Counted from the first letter of the stretch, positions 26,407-35,377 are shown. The stretch is DNA of 64,000 nucleotides from Pseudoneobacillus rhizosphaerae (GCF_917563885.1 NZ_CAKJTG010000011.1:62001-126000); one strand, 5' to 3'. Made by a program: numbers and translations. The notes: generated by a model not told the origin, from the letters alone.

Positions 26407-27750
26407 GTGTCATTCCAATTTAAATTACCAGATATCGGTGAAGGTATCCATGAAGGTGAAATCGTCAAATGGTTTGTAAAAAAAGGCGATAAAGTTCAAG
26501 AAGACGATGTACTATGTGAAGTGCAAAATGATAAAGCGGTAGTGGAAATTCCTTCGCCTGTAGCTGGAACTGTAGAAGAAGTTCTTGTTGCAGAAGGAAC
26601 GGTGGCAACTGTTGGACAAACGCTAATTACCTTCGATGCTCCTGGATATGAGCATATGAAATTCAAAGGCGATGAGCATGAAGATGAGGCGCCTAAACAA
26701 GAAGAAACTAAACAAGTTGCTGTTTCTGCAGCGGCTGCTAATAATGAGAGCACAACGAACAATGCGGTTGCTGAAACGCAAGCTGCAGTAGATCCTAACC
26801 GTCGAGTTATTGCAATGCCATCAGTACGTAAATATGCTCGTGAAAAGAGTGTTGACTTAATCCGAGTTCAAGGATCAGGGAAGAACGGTCGCATTTTGAA
26901 GGAAGATGTTGATAACTTCCTAAGTGGCGGTGGTACTGCACAAGTCGTTGCAGAAATGCAACCAGTAAACCAAGAAAATGTAACAGCAACAGAAACTGCA
27001 GCACCTACTGAGAAGAAGCAAGCTGTTGCAGCTATTCCGCAAGGTCAATATCCTGAAACACGTGAAAAGATGAGTGGAATTCGTAAGGCAATTGCAAAAG
27101 CGATGGTTAATTCCAAACATACTGCACCACATGTTACTTTAATGGATGAGATTGATGTTACGAAGCTTGTTGCACACCGTAAGAAATTTAAAGAAGTTGC
27201 TTCTGCTAAAGGTATTAAGCTTACCTTCTTACCTTATGTTGTAAAAGCACTAACTAGTGCATTACGTGAATATCCAGCACTAAACACATCACTTGATGAT
27301 GCTGCTGGTGAAATCATTCAAAAGCATTATTACAATATCGGAATTGCTGCTGATACAGAAAAAGGGTTATTAGTACCAGTAGTTAAGGATGCTGATCGTA
27401 AATCAGTATTCAACATTTCAAACGAAATCAATGAGTTAGCTGTAAAAGCTCGTGATGGGAAGTTAGCTCCAGATGAAATGAAAGGCGCTTCTTGTACGAT
27501 CTCTAATATTGGATCTGCAGGTGGACAATGGTTCACACCAGTGATAAATCATCCTGAAGTAGCAATCTTAGGTATCGGGCGTATTGCTGAGAAACCAGTA
27601 GTTCGTGATGGAGAAATTGTTGCGGCTCCAGTTTTAGCTTTATCTTTAAGCTTTGATCATAGAATGATTGATGGTGCTACTGCTCAGAATGCACTTAACC
27701 ATATTAAACGTTTATTGAACGATCCAGAACTATTGTTAATGGAGGCGTAA
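26407..27750 (+). CDS. pdhC: Dihydrolipoamide acetyltransferase (E2)
   Basis: A 447-residue core protein with one lipoyl domain (1-80; lipoylated Lys43 in Asn-Asp-Lys-Ala), an Ala/Glu-rich flexible linker, a peripheral subunit-binding domain (about 137-175, Ala-Met-Pro-Ser-Val-Arg-Lys-Tyr-Ala) and the catalytic domain (about 215-447) with the active-site motif Asp-His-Arg-Met-Ile-Asp-Gly. It transfers acetyl groups to CoA and scaffolds the complex. GTG start at 26407 after AGGAGGATG. The 82-base gap from pdhB holds a terminator-like hairpin. Confidence 0.97.
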   Translation: MSFQFKLPDIGEGIHEGEIVKWFVKKGDKVQEDDVLCEVQNDKAVVEIPSPVAGTVEEVLVAEGTVATVGQTLITFDAPGYEHMKFKGDEHEDEAPKQEETKQVAVSAAAANNESTTNNAVAETQAAVDPNRRVIAMPSVRKYAREKSVDLIRVQGSGKNGRILKEDVDNFLSGGGTAQVVAEMQPVNQENVTATETAAPTEKKQAVAAIPQGQYPETREKMSGIRKAIAKAMVNSKHTAPHVTLMDEIDVTKLVAHRKKFKEVASAKGIKLTFLPYVVKALTSALREYPALNTSLDDAAGEIIQKHYYNIGIAADTEKGLLVPVVKDADRKSVFNISNEINELAVKARDGKLAPDEMKGASCTISNIGSAGGQWFTPVINHPEVAILGIGRIAEKPVVRDGEIVAAPVLALSLSFDHRMIDGATAQNALNHIKRLLNDPELLLMEA

Positions 27751-27755
27751 TTGAA

Positions 27756-29165
27756 ATGGTAGTTGGAGATTTCCCTATTGAAACAGATACTCTTGTCATT
27801 GGTGCAGGTCCTGGTGGGTATGTAGCAGCTATTCGTGCAGCACAATTAGGGCAAAAGGTAACGATTGTCGAAAAAGGAACCCTTGGTGGAGTTTGTCTAA
27901 ATGTTGGATGTATTCCTTCCAAGGCTCTAATTGCGGCTGGACATCGTTATGAAGTTGCTAAACACTCAGATGACATTGGTATAACAGCTGAAAACGTGAA
28001 AGTAGATTTCACAAAGGTTCAAGAATGGAAAGCGGGAGTTGTAAAAAAATTAACGGGTGGGGTAGAAGGCCTGTTAAAAGGAAATAAAGTCGATATTGTT
28101 CGTGGTGAAGCATACTTTGTTGACGCAAACACATTACGTGTGATGGATGAGAATTCCGCGCAAACGTACACTTTTAAACATGCAATTATTGCAACAGGTT
28201 CTCGTCCAATCGAACTACCTGCTTTTAAATACACGAAAAGAGTTCTTGACTCAACAGGAGCATTAGCTTTAACTGAAATTCCGAAGAAAATTGTCGTTAT
28301 TGGTGGCGGTTATATCGGGACTGAATTAAGTGGAGCATATGCTAACTTTGGTACTCAAGTGACAATTTTAGAAGGTACGGATGAAATTTTAAATGGTTTT
28401 GAAAAACAAATGTCAGCACTTGTCAAACGTAATCTGAAGAAAAAGGGCGCTGAAATCATTACAAAAGCTCTTGCGAAAAGCGTTCAAGAAACTGAAGATA
28501 GCGTCACTGTTACTTATGAAGTAAAAGGCGAAGTAAAAACAGTGGAAGCGGATTATGTTTTCGTTATGGTTGGACGTAAGCCAAATACCGATGAACTAGG
28601 ATTAGAACAAGTAGGTATTGAAATGGCTGAACGTGGCATTATCAAGATTGATAAACAATGTCGTACAAGTGTAAGTAATATTTTTGCTATCGGGGATGTT
28701 GTTGAAGGCCCACCATTAGCACATAAAGCTTCCTATGAAGGGAAAATTGCAGCAGAAGTTATTGCAGGTCATCCTGCACAAATAGATTACCTGGCAATTC
28801 CAGCTGTTGTCTTCTCTGACCCAGAACTAGCTTCTGTTGGTTATTCAGAGGCTCAGGCTAAAGCTGAAGGAATTGAAGTTATAGCGGCAAAATTCCCGTT
28901 TGCAGCAAACGGTCGTGCCCTTGCGTTAAACACAACAGATGGTTTCGTAAAATTAGTAACACGGAAAGAAGATGGATTAGTTATTGGGGCACAAATTGCC
29001 GGACCAAGTGCATCAGATATGATTGCTGAGCTAGGGTTAGCGATTGAAGCTGGAATGACTGCGGAGGACTTAGCTATGACCATACATGCTCACCCAACAC
29101 TTGGTGAGATAACAATGGAAGCAGCAGAAGTAGCTATGGGAAGTCCAATTCATATCATTAAATAG
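27756..29165 (+). CDS. pdhD: Dihydrolipoamide dehydrogenase (E3)
   Basis: A 469-residue flavoprotein that reoxidises dihydrolipoamide with NAD+. FAD-binding Gly-Ala-Gly-Pro-Gly-Gly (residues 16-21), redox disulfide Cys47-Leu-Asn-Val-Gly-Cys52, NAD-binding Gly-Gly-Gly-Tyr-Ile-Gly and the C-terminal His-Ala-His-Pro-Thr-Leu-Gly-Glu catalytic pair are all intact. GGAGGCG in the end of pdhC serves as ribosome site. Last gene of the operon; a strong bidirectional terminator follows. It is probably shared with other 2-oxoacid dehydrogenases. Confidence 0.97.
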   Translation: MVVGDFPIETDTLVIGAGPGGYVAAIRAAQLGQKVTIVEKGTLGGVCLNVGCIPSKALIAAGHRYEVAKHSDDIGITAENVKVDFTKVQEWKAGVVKKLTGGVEGLLKGNKVDIVRGEAYFVDANTLRVMDENSAQTYTFKHAIIATGSRPIELPAFKYTKRVLDSTGALALTEIPKKIVVIGGGYIGTELSGAYANFGTQVTILEGTDEILNGFEKQMSALVKRNLKKKGAEIITKALAKSVQETEDSVTVTYEVKGEVKTVEADYVFVMVGRKPNTDELGLEQVGIEMAERGIIKIDKQCRTSVSNIFAIGDVVEGPPLAHKASYEGKIAAEVIAGHPAQIDYLAIPAVVFSDPELASVGYSEAQAKAEGIEVIAAKFPFAANGRALALNTTDGFVKLVTRKEDGLVIGAQIAGPSASDMIAELGLAIEAGMTAEDLAMTIHAHPTLGEITMEAAEVAMGSPIHIIK

Positions 29166-29166
29166 T

Positions 29167-29211
29167 AAATAAAAGCTCGGGTGCTATGTTACTGCACTCG
29201 AGCTTTTATTT
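29167..29211. terminator. Bidirectional terminator (pdhD / slp)
   Basis: AAATAAAAGCTCGGGTGC pairs with GCACTCGAGCTTTTATTT (one G-U) around a nine-base loop. Confidence 0.92.
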
Positions 29212-29584
29212 ACTTTAACAGGACTTTTGATATAGGCTGCATAATTTGATCTTTGGAAGCAATCCCATTGATATTTGCAACAATTTCATTGTTATAAATA
29301 ACAATGATGGCAGGAGAATTTTCTATTTGTAAAGATTCTATATACTTTTTTCCCTCATCTTTAGAGAACACCATCATATTTTCTACTTCGTTAGGAAAGT
29401 CTCTTCGTAGCTCTATTATGGCATCATAGTAGGCAGCTTCTTGCTGAACATTTGTTTCATCAGAGAAAAAAATAATTTGTTTCACATTATCCTTTAAAGA
29501 TAATGAATCAATGGAGTGACGATTATTACATGAGGCTGTAAAAAAAAGTAAGGATAACATAGATACCACAGCCAAAGCCTTCAT
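29210..29584 (-). CDS. slp: Small lipoprotein, Slp-like
   Basis: A 124-residue lipoprotein with lipobox Thr-Ala-Ser-Cys19. The mature part has a thioredoxin-like pattern (beta-strand Gln-Ile-Ile-Phe-Phe-Ser, later Asn-Ser-Pro-Ala-Ile-Ile-Val-Ile-Tyr with a cis-Pro-like position) but no Cys-x-x-Cys, so it is not a redox enzyme. B. subtilis has a small peptidoglycan-associated lipoprotein, Slp, directly downstream of pdhD; position and length agree, but here the gene runs convergently. The assignment is mostly positional. Confidence 0.6.
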   Translation of the reverse strand: MKALAVVSMLSLLFFTASCNNRHSIDSLSLKDNVKQIIFFSDETNVQQEAAYYDAIIELRRDFPNEVENMMVFSKDEGKKYIESLQIENSPAIIVIYNNEIVANINGIASKDQIMQPISKVLLK

Positions 29585-29760
29585 TTCGCATGCCTCGCTT
29601 TTTTAATTAAGTGTCGAAAAAACTACTCAAATTTACCTATATCTTAGCATAGAAATTGTAAGAAAATTGGCTTGTCACTTAAATGTTACATAAATGAAAA
29701 ATATCTTCATGGGTACCGTCATATATTAATTGAAAAGACAAGTATAAGCGAGGGTATGGA

Positions 29761-30000
29761 ATGAAAGTATATGTGGTTGTATTATTACAATTAATCATTT
29801 GGAGCGGTTATACCCTTTTAGAATGGCTTTCACAACATGATCAACTCATTTTTAATGTTTTAATGTTTTTTGTATTCTTTTATTTAGCCATTCAAATTGG
29901 AAATATGATAATGAAATCAGCCAAAATGACTATTTTCATCACAACACTTAGTTTGTCTTTATACGCTTCCGTTCATTTTGCCTTAAATATCATAAAATAA
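29761..30000 (+). CDS. Small membrane protein of unknown function
   Basis: A 79-residue, very hydrophobic protein with three predicted helices (about 2-22, 27-50 and 55-77) and hardly any charged residues outside short loops. GAGGGTATGGA precedes the ATG and a symmetric terminator overlaps the stop, so it looks like a complete monocistronic gene. I do not recognise the family. Confidence 0.6.
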   Translation: MKVYVVVLLQLIIWSGYTLLEWLSQHDQLIFNVLMFFVFFYLAIQIGNMIMKSAKMTIFITTLSLSLYASVHFALNIIK

Positions 30001-30026
30001 GAGACCACATTGTGGTCTCTTATTTT
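29994..30026. terminator. Palindromic bidirectional terminator
   Basis: AAAATAAGAGACCAC-ATT-GTGGTCTCTTATTTT, a perfect 15-bp stem between convergent genes. Confidence 0.92.
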
Positions 30027-30028
30027 AA

Positions 30029-30463
30029 TTATTTTCTTGGATTGAAGTACATAATTCTACCATTAAATAGATGAAGCTCGGCCTGGAATTTTTTTGCTAA
30101 AAACTTACAAAATTCATTTGCCTTACCCTTGTCTCCAAAAGTAGAGATTTCAGGTAGTGTTACTTGTATGTACGTTTGTGATTTGGTTGAGCCGTCCTCT
30201 AACTCGATTGTCTCCTCATCAACTCCAATAAGGATAGCTTTATAACGATCGTTTGTGGAGTACAGATAAAACCATTTCCCTTTTCCAGTAGGATCTTCTT
30301 TTATTTCATAAGGAAAAGCTACTTCAGAGTATGGAAAACTAGTTTGATCTCCTGTTTTTGAAGTAATTTCCTTATAATAGAAAAAAAGGTCTTTCAATTC
30401 GTCTGTACTAATGGCTTGTTTTGCAGCTGTTGGCACAAATTTTATATAAGCATTACTTGACAT
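30029..30463 (-). CDS. Conserved hypothetical protein, DUF1885-like
   Basis: A 144-residue soluble protein opening Met-Ser-Ser-Asn-Ala-Tyr-Ile-Lys-Phe-Val-Pro and ending Gly-Arg-Ile-Met-Tyr-Phe-Asn-Pro-Arg. The length and the Asp-Glu-Leu-Lys-x-Leu-Phe-x-Tyr-Tyr-x-Glu-Ile helix recall the DUF1885 family of Bacillaceae. Function is unknown. AGGGGGATATTGCG precedes the ATG. Monocistronic and convergent with the small membrane-protein gene. Confidence 0.6.
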   Translation of the reverse strand: MSSNAYIKFVPTAAKQAISTDELKDLFFYYKEITSKTGDQTSFPYSEVAFPYEIKEDPTGKGKWFYLYSTNDRYKAILIGVDEETIELEDGSTKSQTYIQVTLPEISTFGDKGKANEFCKFLAKKFQAELHLFNGRIMYFNPRK

Positions 30464-30625
30464 CGCAATATCCCCCTAAAATACCATGTTCTTTATTATT
30501 CTAGCATTGAATAAAATCTAATGACAACTCTTCTTGTGAAGAATTTGTAAAATCGTATTGAAAAGAAGTGAAATTTAGATTATAATAATATTCTAAATAT
30601 TCAATTAAATAAAAGGAGGAGTCTT

Positions 30626-30925
30626 ATGGAAATATTCGACAAACTATATGATGAGCATGAAAAGGTGACAGTACGTTTCGTAGGGTTTACTACAGAGAGT
30701 ACTCGGTATGATTTTGGAGTTATTTATACGAACATGTTTTTCGGTAAACCCCTAGTCGTTTGTATGCAAACTGGCCGTTCAACCCTCCTCGACTCAAATG
30801 ATATTGAAGACATTGATCATTTGCAACAAGTATTCCGAATTCCCAACAAAGAACAAGCCACTGACCTAGCAGACTTTTTTAGAGAATCCATTCCGGTTAT
30901 TCCTTTTGAAACTCAATATGAATAA
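30626..30925 (+). CDS. DUF3055 family protein
   Basis: A 99-residue cytosolic protein with the family-like segments Arg-Tyr-Asp-Phe-Gly-Val-Ile-Tyr-Thr-Asn, Phe-Phe-Gly-Lys-Pro-Leu-Val-Val and Gly-Arg-Ser-Thr-Leu-Leu. DUF3055 proteins are widespread in bacilli and staphylococci and have no known role. AAAAGGAGGAG precedes the ATG; its own terminator follows. It lies directly before the SR1 locus. Confidence 0.7.
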   Translation: MEIFDKLYDEHEKVTVRFVGFTTESTRYDFGVIYTNMFFGKPLVVCMQTGRSTLLDSNDIEDIDHLQQVFRIPNKEQATDLADFFRESIPVIPFETQYE

Positions 30926-30931
30926 ATGAAG

Positions 30932-30961
30932 GAACAGACCGAAATTAGGTCTGTTCTTTTT
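30932..30961 (+). terminator. Terminator of the DUF3055 gene
   Basis: GAACAGACC-GAAATTA-GGTCTGTTC followed by TTTTTGTTT. Confidence 0.92.
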
Positions 30962-31033
30962 GTTTATTCAAAAGGAACTACTACTTTTTATTAATCATCC
31001 AATTAGGAGTACTATTACATAAAAAAATACATA

Positions 31034-31044
31034 TATGTTATACA
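31034..31044 (+). promoter_or_regulatory. CcpN box 1 (upstream of sr1 -35)
   Basis: TATGTTATACA fits the CcpN consensus TRTGHYATAYW at every position. It ends eight bases before the sr1 -35. Confidence 0.7.
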
Positions 31045-31052
31045 AAATAGGC

Positions 31053-31081
31053 TTGATATTTTAAATGTGTTATATTATTAT
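31053..31081 (+). promoter_or_regulatory. sr1 promoter
   Basis: TTGATA (31053-31058), 17 bases, TATTAT (31076-31081). The transcription start is expected near 31088. Confidence 0.7.
31066..31076 (+). promoter_or_regulatory. CcpN box 2 (spacer/-10 of sr1)
   Basis: TGTGTTATATT is a second full match to TRTGHYATAYW, lying in the spacer and touching the -10. The pair of sites with this placement is what CcpN repression of sr1 would need. Confidence 0.7.
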
Positions 31082-31093
31082 TTACTTAAGGGA

Positions 31094-31110
31094 TGTTAAA
31101 GCGCTTTCAA
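31094..31110 (+). promoter_or_regulatory. cre-like site (CcpA) at sr1 start
   Basis: TGTTAAAGCGCTTTCAA; read on the other strand it fits the cre pattern WTGNAANCGNWNNCW with a single mismatch. It lies just downstream of the predicted sr1 start, consistent with CcpA repression or roadblock. Confidence 0.6.
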
Positions 31111-31147
31111 ATGATGTCATTACTAATTTAAAAGGGGAATGAGAACT

Positions 31148-31270
31148 ATGGGTACTATCGTATGTCAAGCTTGTAACTCTACTATTGATCATTTTGAAGA
31201 TGAAAAGGTAACAGTCCTTTATTCAAAATGTGATGATGGCTGCGCCCATGATCATATAGCTGAAGAATAA
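31148..31270 (+). CDS. sr1P: SR1P, GapA-binding peptide
   Basis: A 40-residue protein starting Met-Gly-Thr-Ile-Val-Cys-Gln and containing Phe-Glu-Asp-Glu-Lys-Val-Thr, the conserved core of SR1P. Four cysteines (6, 9, 28, 32) in a Cys-x2-Cys...Cys-x3-Cys arrangement plus clustered His near the end look able to bind a metal. In B. subtilis SR1P (39 residues) binds glyceraldehyde-3-phosphate dehydrogenase GapA and thereby helps RNase J1 act on its substrates; the RNase J1 gene is also in this window. AAAGGGGAATGAG precedes the ATG. It is encoded within the SR1 RNA. Confidence 0.88.
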   Translation: MGTIVCQACNSTIDHFEDEKVTVLYSKCDDGCAHDHIAEE

Positions 31271-31289
31271 GATTAAATATTAAACATAA

Positions 31290-31322
31290 AAACAGCATTC
31301 TAAACTGAATGCTGTTTCTTTT
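31290..31322. terminator. Terminator of SR1
   Basis: AAACAGCATTC-TAAACT-GAATGCTGTTT followed by CTTTTTG. It ends just before the speA stop codon and may also serve speA in the other direction. Confidence 0.9.
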
Positions 31323-31325
31323 TGC

Positions 31326-32795
31326 TTATTGTATAGCCCTATGCTCTTTAATAACTCTAAGGAATTTGATCTCATCATCCTCAGGACCTTGTACTGGAAG
31401 ACCAACTTCCATATTTTTTTGAATATAACTCAAATTATCTTTCGTGATAATCTCGCCTGGAATAAATATTGGAATACCGGGTGGATAAACCATTACAAAT
31501 TCTGCGATAATTCTTCCGACTGCTTCTTCCACTGGGACCACTTCAGTCTTAGAATAAAAAGCATCCCTAGGTGTTAAAGCTAATTTAGGAATATCAGGTA
31601 GTAATACTTGAGCTGCTACTTTACCAGAAAGATAATGGAATTCCTTTGAAAGTTCTTTCAATGCAGTAATCAGAATGTCTGCTTCTTTTTGAGTGTCTCC
31701 TGGTGTAATAATACACAAGATATTATATAAATCAGACATTTCAACTTCTATATTATATTTCTCCCTTAGCCACTTTTCTACATCGTATCCAGTTAAACCA
31801 AGGTCTTTAATCGATATAATTAGTTTTGTTGGGTCATAGCCAAAGGTTGCCTTTGTACCTAATATTTCTTCACCAACACAATATAAATGTTCAATTTGGT
31901 TAATTTCATTTCTAATGTATTGTGACAATTGAATCGTTTTATCAATTAGTTCTCTTCCTTCTGTTGCAAGTCTTTTTCTTGCAACGTCTAATGAAGCAAG
32001 TAGAAGATAAGAAGTGGACGTAGTTGTAAGCATACTTAATATGGCTTGAACGCGCCCTGCTGAAACTAGACCTTCACGAACATTTAGTATTGAGCTTTGT
32101 GTCATAGAGCCCCCTAATTTATGGACACTAGTGGCAGCCATATCAGCACCTGCTTGCATTGCTGAAATCGGTAAATCTTCATGGAAATGAATGTGCACAC
32201 CATGTGCTTCATCGACAAGAACAGGCACATGATAAGAGTGGGCAATTTCAACAATCTTCTTTAAGTCTGCAACAATCCCGAAGTAAGTAGGGTTAATAAC
32301 TAGAACACCTTTTGCATCAGGGTGCTGCTGTAATGCTCTCTCTACCGAATCATTCGTTATTCCATGGGAGATCCCAAGATTAGGGTCTACTTCAGGATGA
32401 ATAAAAATCGGAGTAGCTCCTGAGAACACAATAGCCGACATAACGGATTTATGGACATTTCGCGGAACAATGATCTTATCACCAGGCCCACAAACAGCCA
32501 TGATCATCGTAATAATAGCACCGCTAGTACCTTGAACAGAGAAATAAGTATGATCGGCACCAAAGGCTTCTGCCGCTAAATCTTGAGCTTTTTTAATCAT
32601 TCCTTTAGGACTATGAAGATCATCAAGTGGACCAATATTGATTAAGTCAATGGAAAGGGCATTATCACCAATAAAATTACGAAATTCGGTATCAATTCCT
32701 GCACCTTTTTTATGTCCAGGTATATGAAATTGTACAGGGTTCTTTTTTGCATGCTCAACTAAACCACTGAAAAGTGGTGTTTCTTTTTGGGACAA
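31326..32795 (-). CDS. speA: Arginine decarboxylase (biosynthetic)
   Basis: A 489-residue PLP enzyme of the Orn/Lys/Arg decarboxylase class, closely like B. subtilis SpeA (490 residues). It carries Phe-His-Ile-Pro-Gly-His-Lys-Lys-Gly-Ala-Gly near the N-terminus, the PLP-binding Ser-Val-His-Lys-Leu-Gly-Gly-Ser and the C-terminal Val-Tyr-Pro-Pro-Gly-Ile-Pro. It makes agmatine for spermidine synthesis. I place the start at the TTG 32795 (Met-Ser-Gln-Lys-Glu-Thr-Pro-Leu) because AGAGGTGTGA precedes it and the paralogue begins there; a 43-residue longer frame is possible but has no matching ribosome site. Convergent with sr1. Confidence 0.94.
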   Translation of the reverse strand: MSQKETPLFSGLVEHAKKNPVQFHIPGHKKGAGIDTEFRNFIGDNALSIDLINIGPLDDLHSPKGMIKKAQDLAAEAFGADHTYFSVQGTSGAIITMIMAVCGPGDKIIVPRNVHKSVMSAIVFSGATPIFIHPEVDPNLGISHGITNDSVERALQQHPDAKGVLVINPTYFGIVADLKKIVEIAHSYHVPVLVDEAHGVHIHFHEDLPISAMQAGADMAATSVHKLGGSMTQSSILNVREGLVSAGRVQAILSMLTTTSTSYLLLASLDVARKRLATEGRELIDKTIQLSQYIRNEINQIEHLYCVGEEILGTKATFGYDPTKLIISIKDLGLTGYDVEKWLREKYNIEVEMSDLYNILCIITPGDTQKEADILITALKELSKEFHYLSGKVAAQVLLPDIPKLALTPRDAFYSKTEVVPVEEAVGRIIAEFVMVYPPGIPIFIPGEIITKDNLSYIQKNMEVGLPVQGPEDDEIKFLRVIKEHRAIQ

Positions 32796-33002
32796 TTTTA
32801 TCTCACACCTCTTTAAAAGAATTACTTTATAAGTTACTTGGTACAAAAAGTCATAAAACAAATGAATTATAGCATTTATCTTTTTTTTTGCATAGAAAAA
32901 ATACTCCTTTGCCCAGTGGTTCAATTTAGTTTTTGTTTCAAAAAGGAAAATAACCCATTAAAATTGAACTAATTAACATGATTACATAAGGGGGTATAAA
33001 AA

Positions 33003-33965
33003 ATGCGTTGGCAAACAAAAATTACAAGCATGTTAAATATTGATTATCCTATCATTCAAGGAGGGTTAGCTCATTTAGCCTATTCTGATTTAGCTGCAGC
33101 AGTGTCAAATGCTGGTGGCTTAGGACAAATTACGGCAATGTCACTAGAAAATCCAGAACTATTGAGAACTGAAATAAAAAAGGTGAAAAGTAAGACTAAT
33201 AAGCCTTTTGGTGTGAATTTTGCCATAGGACAACATGGAAGACCATTTGAAAAATTTTTAGAGATAGCGATAGAGGAAAAAGTTCCAGTTATTTCAATGA
33301 CAGGGGGAAATCCTGCGCCGTTATTTAAACAATTGAATGGGGTAAATACAAAAAAGCTGGTTCTTGTAGCGGCTAAACGTCAAGCACAAAAGGCAGAAGA
33401 ATTAGGTGCAGATGCCGTAATGGTGGTCGGTCAAGAGGGTGGCGGACATCTTGGTAAAAATGATATTGGTACCCTTGTATTAATTCCTCAAGTAGTTGAT
33501 GCAATCAAGATTCCTGTTATTGCTTCTGGTGGAATTGGGGACGGCAGGGGATTAATGGCCGCTCTAAGCTTAGGTGCGGAAGGAATTGAGATGGGGACGA
33601 GATTTATCGCCACGAAAGAATGTATACATGCTTCAGAAAGCTATAAACAAAAGCTTATTGAGGGTACTGAAAATGACACAGTCGTGATTAAACGAACTCT
33701 TGGCGCCCCTGCAAGGGCTATCCTAAATTCTTGGACTGAAAAAATACTTCAGCTTGAAGCCGAGAAGGCCGATTATGAACAGCTAAAGGATTATATTAGT
33801 GGTAAAGCTAATAAAAAGTTTATTTACGATGGAAACTTCGAAGAAGGCTTTGCTTGGGCTGGGCAAATAATGGGGATGATTAAAGATGTACCAACTGTTG
33901 ATGAATTAATCAGCAGAATGGTGACAGAAGCAAGCGAAATTAGACAAAATTGGGCAAAATGTTAA
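33003..33965 (+). CDS. Nitronate monooxygenase / FabK-like flavoenzyme
   Basis: A 320-residue TIM-barrel FMN enzyme. It has Ile-Ile-Gln-Gly-Gly near the N-terminus, Gln-Glu-Gly-Gly-Gly-His in the middle (catalytic His region) and Ala-Ser-Gly-Gly-Ile-Gly-Asp-Gly-Arg-Gly with Met-Gly-Thr-Arg-Phe for phosphate/FMN binding. Annotation in this family alternates between nitronate monooxygenase (2-nitropropane dioxygenase) and enoyl-ACP reductase II; without the FabK-specific cation loop I favour the former. TAAGGGGGTAT precedes the ATG. It is not at this position in B. subtilis as I recall it. Confidence 0.8.
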   Translation: MRWQTKITSMLNIDYPIIQGGLAHLAYSDLAAAVSNAGGLGQITAMSLENPELLRTEIKKVKSKTNKPFGVNFAIGQHGRPFEKFLEIAIEEKVPVISMTGGNPAPLFKQLNGVNTKKLVLVAAKRQAQKAEELGADAVMVVGQEGGGHLGKNDIGTLVLIPQVVDAIKIPVIASGGIGDGRGLMAALSLGAEGIEMGTRFIATKECIHASESYKQKLIEGTENDTVVIKRTLGAPARAILNSWTEKILQLEAEKADYEQLKDYISGKANKKFIYDGNFEEGFAWAGQIMGMIKDVPTVDELISRMVTEASEIRQNWAKC

Positions 33966-34003
33966 TATAATAGCAATGAAAGGAAAAAGGAGAGAACAAA
34001 TAA

Positions 34004-34279
34004 ATGGAATACCAATATCCGATTGACCACACATGGTCAACAGATGAAATCGTCGATGTAATAAAATTTTATGAATGTATTGAAAATGCCTATGAAAAAG
34101 GTATGGATCGTGATGTATTATTAAATGTTTATCGTAGGTTTAAAGAAATTGTGACAAGCAAAGCGCAAGAAAAAACATTATGTGGAGAATTTGAGGAAAT
34201 GAGTGGTTATTCTGCATACCGTACTATCCAGAAAGTAAAGGATGCCGCATCAGGAGATCGAATTAGGATGCGTAAATAA
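34004..34279 (+). CDS. yktA: UPF0223 family protein YktA
   Basis: A 91-residue helical protein: Met-Glu-Tyr-Gln-Tyr-Pro-Ile-Asp-His-x-Trp-Ser-Thr-Asp-Glu-Ile start and Ser-Gly-Tyr-Ser-Ala-Tyr-Arg end, matching UPF0223/YktA. Function is unknown. AAAGGAGAG precedes the ATG. In B. subtilis yktA follows speA, so synteny holds apart from the inserted flavoenzyme gene. Confidence 0.88.
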   Translation: MEYQYPIDHTWSTDEIVDVIKFYECIENAYEKGMDRDVLLNVYRRFKEIVTSKAQEKTLCGEFEEMSGYSAYRTIQKVKDAASGDRIRMRK

Positions 34280-34294
34280 CCCATACATAAACGA

Positions 34295-34323
34295 CAAAAG
34301 GAGTCCTAAATGGGCTCCTTTTG
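34295..34323. terminator. Terminator (yktA, convergent with yktB)
   Basis: CAAAAGGAGTCC-TAAAT-GGGCTCCTTTTG (one G-U). Confidence 0.85.
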
Positions 34324-34348
34324 CAATAAAAGTCATGAAATATGAAGT

Positions 34349-34969
34349 TTAAGTAATTTTATATAGGGGTAATAATGTTCTTAATGTTTGATCTATCGTT
34401 TCAATTAAATCTTGAGGTGCCATTTTAATTGCCTCCTCTTTACTAATATGAAAACCACATAAAAGCTCTGCCTTTTTTACATTTTGTACTTTTTGAAACA
34501 ATTCAAGTAATCCTTTTTTTCCTAATTGACTTTGTTTAATTGCTTCAGGCTTCATATGATCAGCTGACCAAACAAACTGAGAAGGTATTTGCTTTTGAAT
34601 CGAATTGATCTTTTTTTCAAACCTTTTTGCGATTTCAGCTTTTTGTGGAGCTTCATAAATAACCGCGTACCAAATAAAAAGATGTGATTCCCACATGCCG
34701 ATTTGAAAGTGAGGCAACATCTTATAACCCCTTGGATTACTAGAAAAAGCAACCCAAGTATCCTTTGGTGGGTTTACAGACCTTCTAGCATGCTTTGCTA
34801 CATGAGGAAACATTTCATCCCCAGTAATCGTAGTAAGTGTTGGAACAAAATGATTTCCTAGTAGCTCAAGCTTAGGCCTAATTGTAGACTTAAGTGCTCC
34901 CATGCGTTCTTCAAAACCATCTATCGTGAAAACGTCAAAATCTTCTTTTGTAAAACCACTAAATTCCAT
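34349..34969 (-). CDS. yktB: UPF0637/DUF1054 family protein YktB
   Basis: A 206-residue soluble protein beginning Met-Glu-Phe-Ser-Gly-Phe-Thr-Lys-Glu-Asp-Phe-Asp-Val-Phe and containing Trp-Val-Ala-Phe-Ser-x-Asn-Pro-Arg-Gly-Tyr-Lys and Pro-His-Phe-Gln-Ile-Gly-Met-Trp, hallmarks of the DUF1054 family. A structure exists for a family member but no role is known. The ATG at 34969 is preceded by GGGGGATAT. Convergent with yktA. Confidence 0.88.
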   Translation of the reverse strand: MEFSGFTKEDFDVFTIDGFEERMGALKSTIRPKLELLGNHFVPTLTTITGDEMFPHVAKHARRSVNPPKDTWVAFSSNPRGYKMLPHFQIGMWESHLFIWYAVIYEAPQKAEIAKRFEKKINSIQKQIPSQFVWSADHMKPEAIKQSQLGKKGLLELFQKVQNVKKAELLCGFHISKEEAIKMAPQDLIETIDQTLRTLLPLYKIT

Positions 34970-35165
34970 AATATATCCCCCTGTTACCTTTGGTAATTAT
35001 TTTAACATATTGTCGAAATAGCAACAAAATTTATGAACAGAACCTTATAGGTAAATGTCCAATTTTGTTACGCTTAACAGATTTACACATAAGATAATAG
35101 TAATAATAATCAGAAAATTTAACTAACGATGAAAAATAAATTACATTCGAAAGGGGTGTTGACCC

Positions 35166-35360
35166 ATGAAGCAATTAATGAATCAAAGCAAAAAAAAGGC
35201 CGCATTAAAAGAAAGAACTGCAGTTTTAAGGCTAGAGATGGATTATGAATTAGCTACTTTATATGATGCTATGTTAGAAAAAAATGAAGAACAAAAAATA
35301 AAAAGTAAAAACAAATTGGAGAAAATTCGCCAAGAATTAGTTAGTATACAATCATTATAA
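35166..35360 (+). CDS. Small coiled-coil protein (YkzI-like by position)
   Basis: A 64-residue highly charged, helix-prone protein (runs of Lys/Glu with regular Leu), without membrane segments. GAAAGGGGTGTTGACCC precedes the ATG. B. subtilis carries the small gene ykzI between yktB and suhB, the same place; I cannot confirm sequence similarity. Function is unknown. Confidence 0.6.
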   Translation: MKQLMNQSKKKAALKERTAVLRLEMDYELATLYDAMLEKNEEQKIKSKNKLEKIRQELVSIQSL

Positions 35361-35377
35361 ATAGTATGTTTTCGTGA

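Larger units (their letters stand above)
31088..31322 (+). ncRNA. sr1: Dual-function small RNA SR1
   Basis: A predicted transcript of about 235 bases bounded by the promoter at 31053-31081 and the terminator at 31290-31322, carrying the SR1P peptide gene. In B. subtilis SR1 lies between the pdh region and speA, base-pairs with ahrC mRNA (arginine catabolism) and encodes SR1P, which binds GapA. Position, promoter operators and the peptide all match. I did not attempt to locate the ahrC pairing segments because ahrC is outside the window. Confidence 0.8.
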
